The translations under genes were made by a program, and so were the position numbers. The notes under the pieces are model-generated. The model saw only the letters and a list, made by a program, of their open reading frames with translations, did not search any database and was not told the DNA's origin. Source: Ideonella_A sakaiensis_A (lineage in GTDB: Bacteria; Pseudomonadota; Gammaproteobacteria; Burkholderiales; Burkholderiaceae_C). From it: 64,000 nt of DNA. The stretch is taken from NCBI RefSeq assembly GCF_048320135.1, contig NZ_CP182947.1:4030001-4094000 (forward strand). The letters are read 5' to 3'. The stretch's first letter is position 1. Each line of letters starts with the position of its first letter. This document shows, in pieces, positions 44,027 through 52,297 of this stretch.

Positions 44027-44227
44027 CAACGCCTTGAAGCCTGTTGCGCAAGCAGCGACGCGTTCAGATCGAATGGGTCGCCCCGCGGATTGCAATGGCG
44101 ATGCTACGCGGTTCGACGAATTTAAATCCGGCCGCAAGGCTATACGCGAATCGAGGCATTGGAGTTGCAGTTCCAGGGGCTCCGTTAGCTGATCGGCTGA
44201 TCGACGGGCCACCTCGCACTACCGGAA

Positions 44228-45190
44228 CTACTGGACCGGAATTTTTGCGTCGCGCACGACGCGCGCCCAGGTGCTGATCTCGGTCTTGATCATGGCCGTG
44301 ATTTGCTCCGGAGTGCCGCCAAGCACTTCCAGGCCGAGGCTTGCGAATCTCTCCTTGACATCCGGCGTGCGCGCAGCCCGTGCCATGTCCGAGTTCATTT
44401 TGTCGACGATTTCCTGCGGCGTTCCGGCGGGCACCGAGGCCCCGAACCAAAGGTTGACGCTGTAATTCGGCACGACCTCGGCGATCGCCGGAACGTCGGG
44501 CAACAAGACGGATCGCGTGGCCGTGGTGACACCCAGCGCACGCAATTTGCCTGCCTTGATATGCGGCAGCGCGGCATTGAGCGTTTCGAACATGACATTC
44601 GATTCGCCAGCCAGCACCGCATTGAGCGAAGGCGCGTTGCCCTTATAGGCAATGTTGAGCATGTCCACGCCCGCCAGTGACTTGAACAACTCCACCGACA
44701 GTTGACCTGCGGCGCCTCCGACGGCGAAATTCATTTTTCCTGGCGCTGCTTTTGCCAGCGCGATCAACTGCTGCAGCGTCTGCGCCGGAACCATCGGGCT
44801 GACCACCAAGACGAAGGGCGTGCCGACGATCATGCTGACATGACTGAAATCCTTGATCGGGTCATACGGCAAATTGCTGAACAGGTTCGGGTTCATGGTC
44901 ATGTTGCCGTTGTAGGCGAATGTCATCGTATACCCATCGGCCGCCGCGATTGCACCTGCCTGCGTACCGATGATCGCGCTTGCACCGGGTCGGTTCTCGA
45001 CGATGACCGCCTGACCCCATTGCTCCGACAGTTTCTGACCGACCAGACGCGCGATGACGTCGGTGGTACCGCCGGGCTGGAACGGCACGATCCACCTTAC
45101 GGGTTTGTTCGGGTAGGTCTGCGCGTTTGCACTGCCTGAGGCGATGGCAAGCGCCAGCGCGCATGCGAGAAGAGGAAAACGTATCAGCAT
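44228..45190 (-). CDS. Bug-family (TctC-like) periplasmic binding protein
   Basis: A 320-residue Bug protein with signal peptide (MLIRFPLLACALALAIASGSANA) followed by YPNKPVRWIVPFQPGGTTDV and VIVENRPGASAIIG. It is transcribed away from a TetR-type operator 33 bases upstream of its start. The 201 bases between the decayed TauD and this gene's end contain no gene I can recognise. Fourth such receptor in the window, again without permease genes. Confidence 0.92.
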   Translation of the reverse strand: MLIRFPLLACALALAIASGSANAQTYPNKPVRWIVPFQPGGTTDVIARLVGQKLSEQWGQAVIVENRPGASAIIGTQAGAIAAADGYTMTFAYNGNMTMNPNLFSNLPYDPIKDFSHVSMIVGTPFVLVVSPMVPAQTLQQLIALAKAAPGKMNFAVGGAAGQLSVELFKSLAGVDMLNIAYKGNAPSLNAVLAGESNVMFETLNAALPHIKAGKLRALGVTTATRSVLLPDVPAIAEVVPNYSVNLWFGASVPAGTPQEIVDKMNSDMARAARTPDVKERFASLGLEVLGGTPEQITAMIKTEISTWARVVRDAKIPVQ

Positions 45191-45474
45191 GGGGTCCTTT
45201 CGATCATTCCGATCGGATTAAACTAACAAACGTTCGGTGGAATGTCAATCTGGGTTTTCCGTGATGTAGGAATCTGCTGGCGCAGTGGGGGCTGCGCCGG
45301 TGCCGAGTTCATGTGTGAGCGCCGAGAAGCACGCATTGATGCCGGCAGTCACGTTGCCGGTGGCCAGCATCAGCCCCGACGCACCGGGCCGGGACGGCCC
45401 CTGAAGGTCGGCTCAGCGCCGAAGTTCTTCTCCCCCGTGGCGGATCTCGAAAAATTTCAGCTCACAGCGCTGAA
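45191..45474. other. Intergenic region with TetR-type operator (site 3)
   Basis: CTAACAAACGTTCG at 45223-45236 matches CNAACN4GTTNG exactly. On the minus strand a TTTAAT (complement of 45217-45222) directly next to it could be the -10 of the Bug gene at 45190. The rest of the stretch, to the MaoC stop at 45475, shows no gene or repeat that I can support. Confidence 0.62.
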
Positions 45475-45936
45475 TCACTGCGCGGGATTTTTCATCATCA
45501 GTCCGGCGCGCTTGGCCCTGCACACCAACTCGTCGCGCTGGTTGTAGCCGCGATGCTCGAAATGAACAATGCCGCTGTCGGTGCGGGACTTGGATTCCCG
45601 CTTGTCGGAGATCACCGTCTCGGCGCGCAGTGTGTCGCCGAGCTTGACCGGATTCGGGAAGGAGATTTCTTCAAAGCCGAGGTTGCCCAGCGTCGTTCCC
45701 AGTGTCAGTTCAGTCACACCCACCCCGACGACCAGCCCGAGCGTGAAAATGCTGTTGACCAATCGCGTCCCGTGGATTGTCCCTTTGCAGAATTCTTCGT
45801 CCAGGTGCAATGGCTGCGTGTTGTGGGTCAGCACGCTGAACAGGAGATTGTCGGTTTCCGTCACCGTTCGGGTCACGGCATGCTTGAACGTCTGGCCGAC
45901 GACAAATTCCTCGAAATAAAGTCCGCGTGTGCTCAT
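45475..45936 (-). CDS. MaoC-like dehydratase, mesaconyl-CoA-hydratase type
   Basis: A 153-residue hot-dog protein. In place of the usual GDxNPLH it has LTHNTQPLHLDEEF (H44), the form seen in beta-methylmalyl-CoA dehydratase/mesaconyl-CoA hydratase relatives. GTRLVNSIFTLGLVVG and the basic strand SDKRESKSRTDSGIV complete the family pattern. It probably adds water to a methyl-branched or dicarboxylic enoyl-CoA. It diverges from the racemase gene at 46261, with a TetR-type operator between. Confidence 0.83.
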   Translation of the reverse strand: MSTRGLYFEEFVVGQTFKHAVTRTVTETDNLLFSVLTHNTQPLHLDEEFCKGTIHGTRLVNSIFTLGLVVGVGVTELTLGTTLGNLGFEEISFPNPVKLGDTLRAETVISDKRESKSRTDSGIVHFEHRGYNQRDELVCRAKRAGLMMKNPAQ

Positions 45937-46260
45937 GATGTCCTCAGCCTGGCTCTTTGAAGGTGTGGGTGGAATTCGATCGCCGTTGTGCAGCGGCGCC
46001 GAGCGGTGATTCGATCTTCACGAGTACTGCCTTCGCCGTATTGCGCTGTTCCGGAGATGTTAAACTAACAAGCGTTCGGCTGTCAGTCAATCGGTGATTG
46101 CGGCATCTTTCGCGCCGATCTGCCGGCATAGGATTGCGCGTGCGGCCGCCGACCGTGTCGGTGTCGTCATCGACGATCCGCACGCACCTCCGATCGACCG
46201 GGACAGACCATGTTCGGCTTGCGCCAACCGGCCGGCCTTTGCCTTGATGGAGAAACAAAG
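45937..46260. promoter_or_regulatory. Divergent promoter region with TetR-type operator (site 4)
   Basis: CTAACAAGCGTTCG at 46065-46078 matches CNAACN4GTTNG exactly and differs from site 3 at one base. It lies between the MaoC gene (start 45936, minus) and the racemase gene (start 46261, plus), 128 and 182 bases away respectively. No convincing -35/-10 pair could be assigned, and the remaining bases hold nothing recognisable. Confidence 0.62.
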
Positions 46261-47427
46261 ATGGCGACCGGACCCTTGAGCGGGCTGAAGGTGGTGGAGT
46301 TTGCCGGTATCGGACCCGGCCCGATGTGCGGCATGCTTCTCGCCGACCTGGGCGCGGAAGTGCTCCGCGTGGACCGGCTGTTGCCCAGTGGCCTGGGTAT
46401 CAAGCGGCCGCCGCGTTTTGATCTGCTCAATCGCGGCAAACGCTCGATTGCGGTTGACCTGAAGCAGGATTCGGGGGTCGCCTTCGCGCGTCGGCTGGTC
46501 GTAGGCAGCGATGCGCTCATCGAAGGCTTTCGCCCGAACACGATGGAGCGCCTCGGCCTGGGACCTGAGCTCTGCATGGCCCGGCAACCGAATCTGGTCT
46601 ATGGCCGGGTCACCGGCTTCGGCCAGTCCGGTCCGCTGGCCTCCGTAGCCGGCCACGATCTCAATTACATCGCGCTGTCGGGTGCCTTGCACGCCATGGG
46701 CCGCGCCGGCTGCGCGCCGACGCCGCCGTTGAATCTCGTCGGTGACTTCGGTGGCGGCGCCCTCGTACTGGCTTTCGGCATGCTCGCGGCGCTGTGGAAC
46801 GTGCAGCGCTCAGGGGTCGGCCAAGTGGTCGATGCCGCGATGATTGATGGCGCCGCGATGCTGATGACCTCGATGTACGGGATGCTGGCCAGCGGGCAGC
46901 ACACCGGCCCGCGCGGCACCAATCTGCTTGATTCCGGGGCGCCTCACTATGAGGTCTATCGCTGCGCTGATGGCGAGTATGTTTCGGTGGCCCCGATCGA
47001 AGCAAAGTTTCGCGAGGTCCTGCTGCAGCGTCTTGGTCTGGCTGCTGCGGCATTCGACTTCGATGACAAGTCGCGCTGGCCCGAGACCAAGGCGCGGCTG
47101 GTCGAACTTTTTGCAACCCGCACGCAGGCGCAGTGGTGCGAACTGCTGGAGGGGAGTGATGCCTGCTTTGCGCCGGTTCTGGCACCACTTGAAGCTCCAC
47201 ACCATCCACACCACCGGGCGCGTGTCACCTTTGTCGAAGTTGATGGTGTGATTCAACCGGCACCGGTGCCGCGCTTCAGTGGAACGCCTGCCGGACTGCC
47301 GCACGCGCCGCATTCTGCCGATGATGGTGCGTTGGCGCAGGTGCTGCGCTGGGGCATTGATCCAGGCGAACTCGATGAACTGGTTCGCGCCGGAGTCATT
47401 CGCTCCGGAGGCGCGCAGCCTGGTTGA
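46261..47427 (+). CDS. Alpha-methylacyl-CoA racemase
   Basis: A 388-residue family III protein with the racemase active-site residues: H132 in VAGHDLNYIALSG, D162 in NLVGDFGGGALV and E231 in APHYEVYRCADG, corresponding to His, Asp and Glu of the mycobacterial racemase MCR. It interconverts 2R- and 2S-methylacyl-CoA so that dehydrogenases acting on one isomer can proceed. This is the clearest clue that the surrounding pathway handles methyl-branched, isoprenoid-like acids. The ATG begins MATGPLSGLK; 17 codons of open frame upstream are not used. Confidence 0.9.
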   Translation: MATGPLSGLKVVEFAGIGPGPMCGMLLADLGAEVLRVDRLLPSGLGIKRPPRFDLLNRGKRSIAVDLKQDSGVAFARRLVVGSDALIEGFRPNTMERLGLGPELCMARQPNLVYGRVTGFGQSGPLASVAGHDLNYIALSGALHAMGRAGCAPTPPLNLVGDFGGGALVLAFGMLAALWNVQRSGVGQVVDAAMIDGAAMLMTSMYGMLASGQHTGPRGTNLLDSGAPHYEVYRCADGEYVSVAPIEAKFREVLLQRLGLAAAAFDFDDKSRWPETKARLVELFATRTQAQWCELLEGSDACFAPVLAPLEAPHHPHHRARVTFVEVDGVIQPAPVPRFSGTPAGLPHAPHSADDGALAQVLRWGIDPGELDELVRAGVIRSGGAQPG

Positions 47428-47439
47428 GCGCAATTCGCC

Positions 47440-47465
47440 ACCTCGATGCGTGGCAGCGTCGAGGT
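47440..47465. other. Hairpin between convergent genes
   Basis: ACCTCGA (47440-47446) and TCGAGGT (47459-47465) form a 7-bp inverted repeat with a 12-base loop in the 51-base gap between the converging racemase and SDR genes. No T-run follows, so it may only slow transcription or be chance. Confidence 0.3.
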
Positions 47466-47478
47466 CGCCGAGGCGGCG

Positions 47479-48354
47479 CTATTGCGGCGGCTTGAAGTAG
47501 TCGGGCATGCCGGCCGGCCAAAACTCGCCCCACAACACCATGCCGCCGTCGAGATTGATGACTTCGCCGGTGATGTATTTGCCCGAAGGTGCGCTGAGAT
47601 AGATTACAGCCTCGGCGATGTCCTGCACGTCGCCGGCCTTGAGCATCGGGTTGGTGCGGAACAGTCCGCCGACGTTCTCGTCCTTGTAATTGTTGAAGCC
47701 GTTGCTTTCGATGGCGCCAGCCCCGATGCAATTGACGCGAATACCGTGCTCGGCCCACTCGACGGCCAAGGTCTTGGACAGCGCAATGACTCCGGCCCGC
47801 GAGGCCGCCGTATGTGCCATGCCTGGCAGGCCGCGATCGACTGCGGCGGCGATGGTGACGATGTTGCCGTCACGCTTGCCTTGTTTGACCCAGCGGCGCG
47901 CGGTGCCCTGCATCATGTACCAGGTGCCGTTGAGGTTGGTATCGATGACCGCGTTCCAGCCTTTGTTGGTGAAGTCCATCGCGTGGGCGGCAAACTGCCC
48001 GCCGGCGTTGTTGACGAGTATGTCGATGCCGCCGAAGCGTTCCCAGACCGCGTCGAGGAGGCTCTCCACCTGCGCCGGGTCGCGGATCGTCATGGGGTGC
48101 ACGAAGACCTCTTGTCCGGAGAGCACTCGCAGCTTGGCGGCGCAATCCTCCAGGGCTTCGATCTTGCGGCCGCAGATCGCCAGCGTGGCACCCAGGCGTG
48201 CGCACAGGAATGCGATCGCCTTGCCGATGCCGCTGCCTGCGCCACTCACCAGCACCACCTTGCCGGCGAAAAGATCGTCGCGAAAGACCGTCGGCAGCTT
48301 GGCCAGGGCGTCGTCCCCCGGACCGAATCTCGGTTCAGCAGTCGCAGCCGTCAT
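47479..48354 (-). CDS. Short-chain dehydrogenase/reductase
   Basis: A 291-residue SDR with VSGAGSGIGKAIAF and NNAGGQFAAHAMD. The normal catalytic YxxxK is absent: the segment reads MAHTAASRAGVIALSK, with Thr and Arg at the Tyr and Lys positions. A C-terminal extension ends LWGEFWPAGMPDYFKPPQ. The ATG at 48354 overlaps the stop of the upstream SDR (ATGA) and is preferred to an ATG 15 codons earlier. It is last in the TetR-headed operon. Probable enoyl- or 3-oxoacyl-CoA reductase of unusual mechanism, or a non-redox family member. Confidence 0.82.
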   Translation of the reverse strand: MTAATAEPRFGPGDDALAKLPTVFRDDLFAGKVVLVSGAGSGIGKAIAFLCARLGATLAICGRKIEALEDCAAKLRVLSGQEVFVHPMTIRDPAQVESLLDAVWERFGGIDILVNNAGGQFAAHAMDFTNKGWNAVIDTNLNGTWYMMQGTARRWVKQGKRDGNIVTIAAAVDRGLPGMAHTAASRAGVIALSKTLAVEWAEHGIRVNCIGAGAIESNGFNNYKDENVGGLFRTNPMLKAGDVQDIAEAVIYLSAPSGKYITGEVINLDGGMVLWGEFWPAGMPDYFKPPQ

Positions 48355-49220
48355 TCTGTTTGCTCTGCCGTGAAATAGGCTGGTTTTGGAATCGTCCATA
48401 ACTCACCCCAAAGCAGGCCTCCACCGTCGACGTTCAGGAGTTCGCCGGTGATGAATTTGCCCGATGGCGCGGTGAGGTAGATCACCGCATGGGCGATGTC
48501 CTGGACATCGCCCTGGCGCAGCATCGGATTTCCGCGTGGAAACTGCTGCCGCGCTTCGGCTGAATACTGCTCGAAGCCGCTGCTTTCGATGACACCTGGC
48601 GCGACGCAGTTGACCCGAATCCCGTATTGCGCCCATTCGACGGCCACCGTCTTGGAAAGATAGGTCACCGCCGCGCGCGCGGCGCAGGTGTGCGCGACGC
48701 CGGGAAAGCCACGCTGAAAGGTGACGACGATATTGACGATGCTGCCCGGGCTGCCGGTGTCACGCCAATATTTCGCGGCCTCGTGCATCATGTACCAGGT
48801 GCCGTTGAGATTGTTGTCGATCACCGCCTTCCAGCCGTTCGGGCTGATGTCGAGTGCGGCCTTCGGGAATTGGCCGCCGGCGTTGTTCACCTGCACGTCC
48901 AGGCGACCGAAGTGATCGTAGGTGGCGGCCAGCAGCCGCTGAACCGCATCGGGCTCGCGGATGTTGGTTGAATGCACCAACACGTCGGGGCTGCCCAGCT
49001 CGCGCAGCCAGGGCTCGCAGGCGTCGAGTTTGTCGCGGTTGCGACCGCAGATCACCAGCTTGGCGCCCAGCCGTGCGTAAAGGAATGCGATCGCCTTGCC
49101 GATGCCGCTGCCTGCGCCGGAGACCATCACCACCTGGTCGTTGAACAGGCCTTCTTCGAACACCCGCGGCAAGCCGGCCAGCGTGGCTTCATTCAGCCCG
49201 AATTTGGGTTCGTCAGCCAT
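48351..49220 (-). CDS. Short-chain dehydrogenase/reductase
   Basis: A 289-residue SDR closely related to the next gene: VSGAGSGIGKAIAFLYARLG, NNAGGQFPKAALDI, and VAHTCAARAAVTYLSK in place of YxxxK. The shared C-terminus LLWGELWTIPKPAYF suggests tandem duplication and possibly a hetero-oligomer. It follows ETF-QO by nine bases. The broken SDR at 10 kb belongs to the same subfamily. Confidence 0.83.
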   Translation of the reverse strand: MADEPKFGLNEATLAGLPRVFEEGLFNDQVVMVSGAGSGIGKAIAFLYARLGAKLVICGRNRDKLDACEPWLRELGSPDVLVHSTNIREPDAVQRLLAATYDHFGRLDVQVNNAGGQFPKAALDISPNGWKAVIDNNLNGTWYMMHEAAKYWRDTGSPGSIVNIVVTFQRGFPGVAHTCAARAAVTYLSKTVAVEWAQYGIRVNCVAPGVIESSGFEQYSAEARQQFPRGNPMLRQGDVQDIAHAVIYLTAPSGKFITGELLNVDGGGLLWGELWTIPKPAYFTAEQTE

Positions 49221-49229
49221 GCGCAGTCT

Positions 49230-50903
49230 TCACATCCCGGAATAGTTGGGGCCGCCGCCGCCCTCTGGCGTGACCCAGACGATGTTCTGCGCAGGATCCT
49301 TGATATCGCAGGTCTTGCAATGCACGCAGTTCTGCGCATTGATCTGTAAACGGTCGTTCTGCTGATCGTCGCGGACGAACTCGTAGACGCCGGCGGGGCA
49401 ATAGAGGCTTTCGGGCCCGCCGTAGCGGGCGAGATTCAGTTGCACCGGCAGCGCCGCATCTTTCAGCGTCAGGTGGGCCGGCTGGTTCTCTTCGTGGTTG
49501 GTGTTGCTGATGAACACCGACGACAGGCGATCGAAGCTCAGCTTGCCATCTGGCTTCGGATAGTCGATCTGCGCAGCCTGGTCGGCAGGCAGCAGGCACT
49601 CGTGGTCGCGCTTGTTGCCATGCAGAGTCCACGGCGGGCTGGTCACGCCGAGTTTCGGCAACAGCCATTGCTCGACGCCGGTCATCAGATTGCCGACCCA
49701 CTTGCCTTTCTTGAACCAGAGTTTGAAATTGCGGGATTGCTGCAGTTCGGCATTCAGCCAACTGGCTTCAAAGGCCAGTGGATAGGCCAGCAACTGGTCG
49801 CGCTGACGGCCGGCCGCCAGTGCCGGCGCCAGCGCCTCGGCGCACAACATGCCGCTCTTGATCGCTGCATGGCTGCCCTTGATGCGGGCTGCATTCAGGT
49901 ATCCCGCATCACAGCCCACCAGCGCACCGCCCGGGAAGACGGTCGTCGGCAGGGTCTGCGGCGTGCCGTTGTTGATGGCGCGCGCACCATAACCAATGCG
50001 CTTGCCACCTTCAATATGGGCACGGATGGCAGGGTGCAACTTCCAGCGCTGCATCTCTTCGAACGGGCTCAGATGCGGATTGCTGTAGTCCAGGCCGATC
50101 ACGAAGCCGAGCGTCACCTTGTTGTCGCCCAGGTGGTAGAGGAAGCCGCCGCCGAAGGTATCGCCCTGCATTGGCCAGCCAGCGGTATGCACCACCAGAC
50201 CCGGCTTGGCGCGAGCGGGATCGACCTCCCACAGCTCCTTGATACCGATCGCGAAGGTTTGCGGATCCTTGCCCTCGTCGAGCCTGTAGCGGGCGATCAA
50301 CTGCTTGCCCAGGTGCCCGCGTGCACCTTCGGCGAACACCGTGTACTTGCCCACCAGTTCCATGCCAAGCTGGAACGCAGCAGTCGGCTCGCCGTCCTTG
50401 CCAAGTCCCATGTGACCGCTGACCACGCCGCGCACGCTGCCCTGCTCGTCGTAGAGAACCTCGGCCGCAGCGAAGCCGGCAAAGATTTCCACACCCAGCC
50501 CTTCGGCCTGCTGGGCCAGCCAGCGCACCACGTTGCCAAGCGAAATGACGTAGCAGTCGTGATTGTGCAGATTGCGCGGCACCAGCCAGTTCGGCGTGCG
50601 AAGGGCACCGCGTTCAGACAGAAAGAGCACGTCGTCGCCGCTGACGGCCTGGGTGAGCGGTGCGCCCTGGGCTTGCCAGTCGGGCAGCAACTCAGTCAGT
50701 GCGCGCGGATCCATCACCGCGCCTGACAGAATGTGGGCGCCGGGTTCCGAACCCTTTTCGATGACCACCACCGACAGATTGGCGTTCAGTTGCTTGAGGC
50801 GGATCGCGGTGGCCAGGCCGGCGGGGCCGGCGCCCACAACCACCACGTCGTAGTCGATGGCTTCGCGCGGGCCGAAGCGCTCAAGCAGTTGTTCAGGTTT
50901 CAC
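49230..50903 (-). CDS. Electron transfer flavoprotein-ubiquinone oxidoreductase
   Basis: A 557-residue ETF-QO: FAD motif VVVVGAGPAGLATAIRLKQ near the N-terminus, the ubiquinone-binding middle region with GRGAINNG-like GARAINNGTPQTLP, and the C-terminal 4Fe-4S cysteines in NCVHCKTCDIKDP. It passes electrons from ETF, reduced by acyl-CoA dehydrogenases, to membrane ubiquinone. Its presence inside a TetR-headed catabolic operon supports a heavy load of ACAD reactions. Start is GTG at 50903. ETF alpha and beta genes are not in the window. Confidence 0.95.
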   Translation of the reverse strand: MKPEQLLERFGPREAIDYDVVVVGAGPAGLATAIRLKQLNANLSVVVIEKGSEPGAHILSGAVMDPRALTELLPDWQAQGAPLTQAVSGDDVLFLSERGALRTPNWLVPRNLHNHDCYVISLGNVVRWLAQQAEGLGVEIFAGFAAAEVLYDEQGSVRGVVSGHMGLGKDGEPTAAFQLGMELVGKYTVFAEGARGHLGKQLIARYRLDEGKDPQTFAIGIKELWEVDPARAKPGLVVHTAGWPMQGDTFGGGFLYHLGDNKVTLGFVIGLDYSNPHLSPFEEMQRWKLHPAIRAHIEGGKRIGYGARAINNGTPQTLPTTVFPGGALVGCDAGYLNAARIKGSHAAIKSGMLCAEALAPALAAGRQRDQLLAYPLAFEASWLNAELQQSRNFKLWFKKGKWVGNLMTGVEQWLLPKLGVTSPPWTLHGNKRDHECLLPADQAAQIDYPKPDGKLSFDRLSSVFISNTNHEENQPAHLTLKDAALPVQLNLARYGGPESLYCPAGVYEFVRDDQQNDRLQINAQNCVHCKTCDIKDPAQNIVWVTPEGGGGPNYSGM

Positions 50904-50931
50904 GTTGTTTCGACGCCCGACGGCGCATCGT

Positions 50932-51438
50932 TCAGATTATTGGTGCGGGCACGGGGGGTGTGCGGTCGGGCGCCATGCCACGCTTGTAGACGAGCAAGGT
51001 TCGTTTGAACGTGCACACCACCACGGCGTCCTGATTGAAACCCTCGGTGGCCACCGTGATGACTCCCAGCTTCGGTCGCGAAGCGGACTCGCGCTTGTCG
51101 AGCACGAATGAGCGTGAGTAGATCGTGTCGCCCTCGAATACGGGCTTGGGCAGGCGAACCTCATCCCAGCCGAGGTTGGCGAACACGTTGTACGACACGT
51201 CGATCACCGATTGCCCGGTGACGAGGGCCAAGGTCAGGCAAGAATTGACCAGCGGGCGACCGAACTCGGTGCGCGCTGCGTAGTGCTCGTCGAAATGCAC
51301 CGCCGCCACGTTCTGTGTCAACAGCGTGAACCAGATGTTGTCCTGCTGAGTGAGCGTGCGCCCCAACGGGTGACGGTATTCGTCGCCCGCGTTGAAGTCC
51401 TCGAAAAACCGCCCCTCCCAACCTGGTTTGACGCTCAT
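50932..51438 (-). CDS. MaoC-like dehydratase, mesaconyl-CoA-hydratase type
   Basis: A 168-residue hot-dog protein with LLTQNVAAVHFDEHYA as active-site segment (H48), the same TxNxxxxH form as the 45.5 kb protein, and PLVNSCLTLALVTGQS. Six bases separate it from the tetR stop upstream. It probably hydrates a branched enoyl-CoA. Having two such paralogues under the same operator type suggests successive or stereochemically different hydrations. Confidence 0.83.
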   Translation of the reverse strand: MSVKPGWEGRFFEDFNAGDEYRHPLGRTLTQQDNIWFTLLTQNVAAVHFDEHYAARTEFGRPLVNSCLTLALVTGQSVIDVSYNVFANLGWDEVRLPKPVFEGDTIYSRSFVLDKRESASRPKLGVITVATEGFNQDAVVVCTFKRTLLVYKRGMAPDRTPPVPAPII

Positions 51439-51444
51439 CTCACA

Positions 51445-52068
51445 CTATTTTCCAACGAACGTGCCATCGAAGACGATGGCCTTGATCTGCTTGACGAAAT
51501 CCTGGAATGAGCCCTTCTGCGGGTTGTACCACTCGACCGTCCAGTTCATCGCGCCGATCACGAACAGGCGAATGATTGCGGTGCTGCTGTCGGAACGCAA
51601 CTCTCCGCGGTTCAGCGCATCGTCGAGCAGTCGATCCCAATAGTCGGCGTAGTCGCGCCGGATCTTGCGATGCCGGTTCTTCGCGGCCAGCGGAATCTGG
51701 CCGTAGACGCGAATGTTGGCGGAGGTGAAATCCCCGTGATGCAGCAGACCCCAGAGATGTCCTTCGATCGCGGCGGCCACGCGTTCGCGGGCGGGGGCAT
51801 CTTTGGGCAGAGCTTCGACCCGCTGGTGCACGGTATCTGCCACGATCTGGATGCCTTTGTCGAGCACTTCGCCAAGAATCTGCTCTTTTGATTCGAAGTG
51901 GTAATAGATGCTGCCGGCCTTGATGCCCGACGCGTCAGCCACTTCGCGCAGCGTCGTCGCCGAATAGCCGTGGTGCCGGAACAGGCGCGCAGCCTCGAGC
52001 AGGATTCGCTCCCGTGTGGCGGAGTCCGCTTCGACGGGCAGGGGCTTGTCGCGGGTCTTGGTGGCCAT
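51445..52068 (-). CDS. TetR-family transcriptional regulator
   Basis: A 207-residue TetR repressor: N-terminal HTH (EAARLFRHHGYSATTLREVA followed by ASGIKAGSIYYHFESKEQIL, about residues 25-65) and an all-helical ligand domain. It heads the operon tetR-maoC-ETF-QO-SDR-SDR and diverges from the ACAD operon at 52298. A strong operator candidate is 90 bases upstream, and five further copies of the motif stand before other catabolic genes between 36 and 60 kb. The effector is probably an acyl-CoA of the pathway (inference). Confidence 0.92.
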   Translation of the reverse strand: MATKTRDKPLPVEADSATRERILLEAARLFRHHGYSATTLREVADASGIKAGSIYYHFESKEQILGEVLDKGIQIVADTVHQRVEALPKDAPARERVAAAIEGHLWGLLHHGDFTSANIRVYGQIPLAAKNRHRKIRRDYADYWDRLLDDALNRGELRSDSSTAIIRLFVIGAMNWTVEWYNPQKGSFQDFVKQIKAIVFDGTFVGK

Positions 52069-52149
52069 GGTGGTGGTCAGTCAGGGTGCATGTGATTCGG
52101 AAATGGTATCAAAATGATCTCTCGACCTTGGGTTCCGTACAGAATGATG

Positions 52150-52178
52150 ATGACTAACTAACGTATGTTCGATATGAT
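52150..52178 (+). promoter_or_regulatory. TetR-type operator within a promoter (site 5)
   Basis: CTAACGTATGTTCG (52158-52171) matches CNAACN4GTTNG exactly. It fills the spacer between -35-like ATGACT (52150-52155) and -10 TATGAT (52173-52178), 17 bases apart, reading toward the ACAD operon at 52298. The tetR start is 90 bases away on the other strand, so the site can serve both. The operator-to--10 offset equals that at site 1. Confidence 0.7.
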
Positions 52179-52297
52179 ACGCTCAAACCGGTCGGACAGA
52201 CAAGTGCTGAATGCCGAGGTGGTTGCCGGTCGGGTGGCGCGGCCCGCAGTACCCGCCGTCCAGGATCAATCAACTGCCACGCAAGGAGATGAACAAC

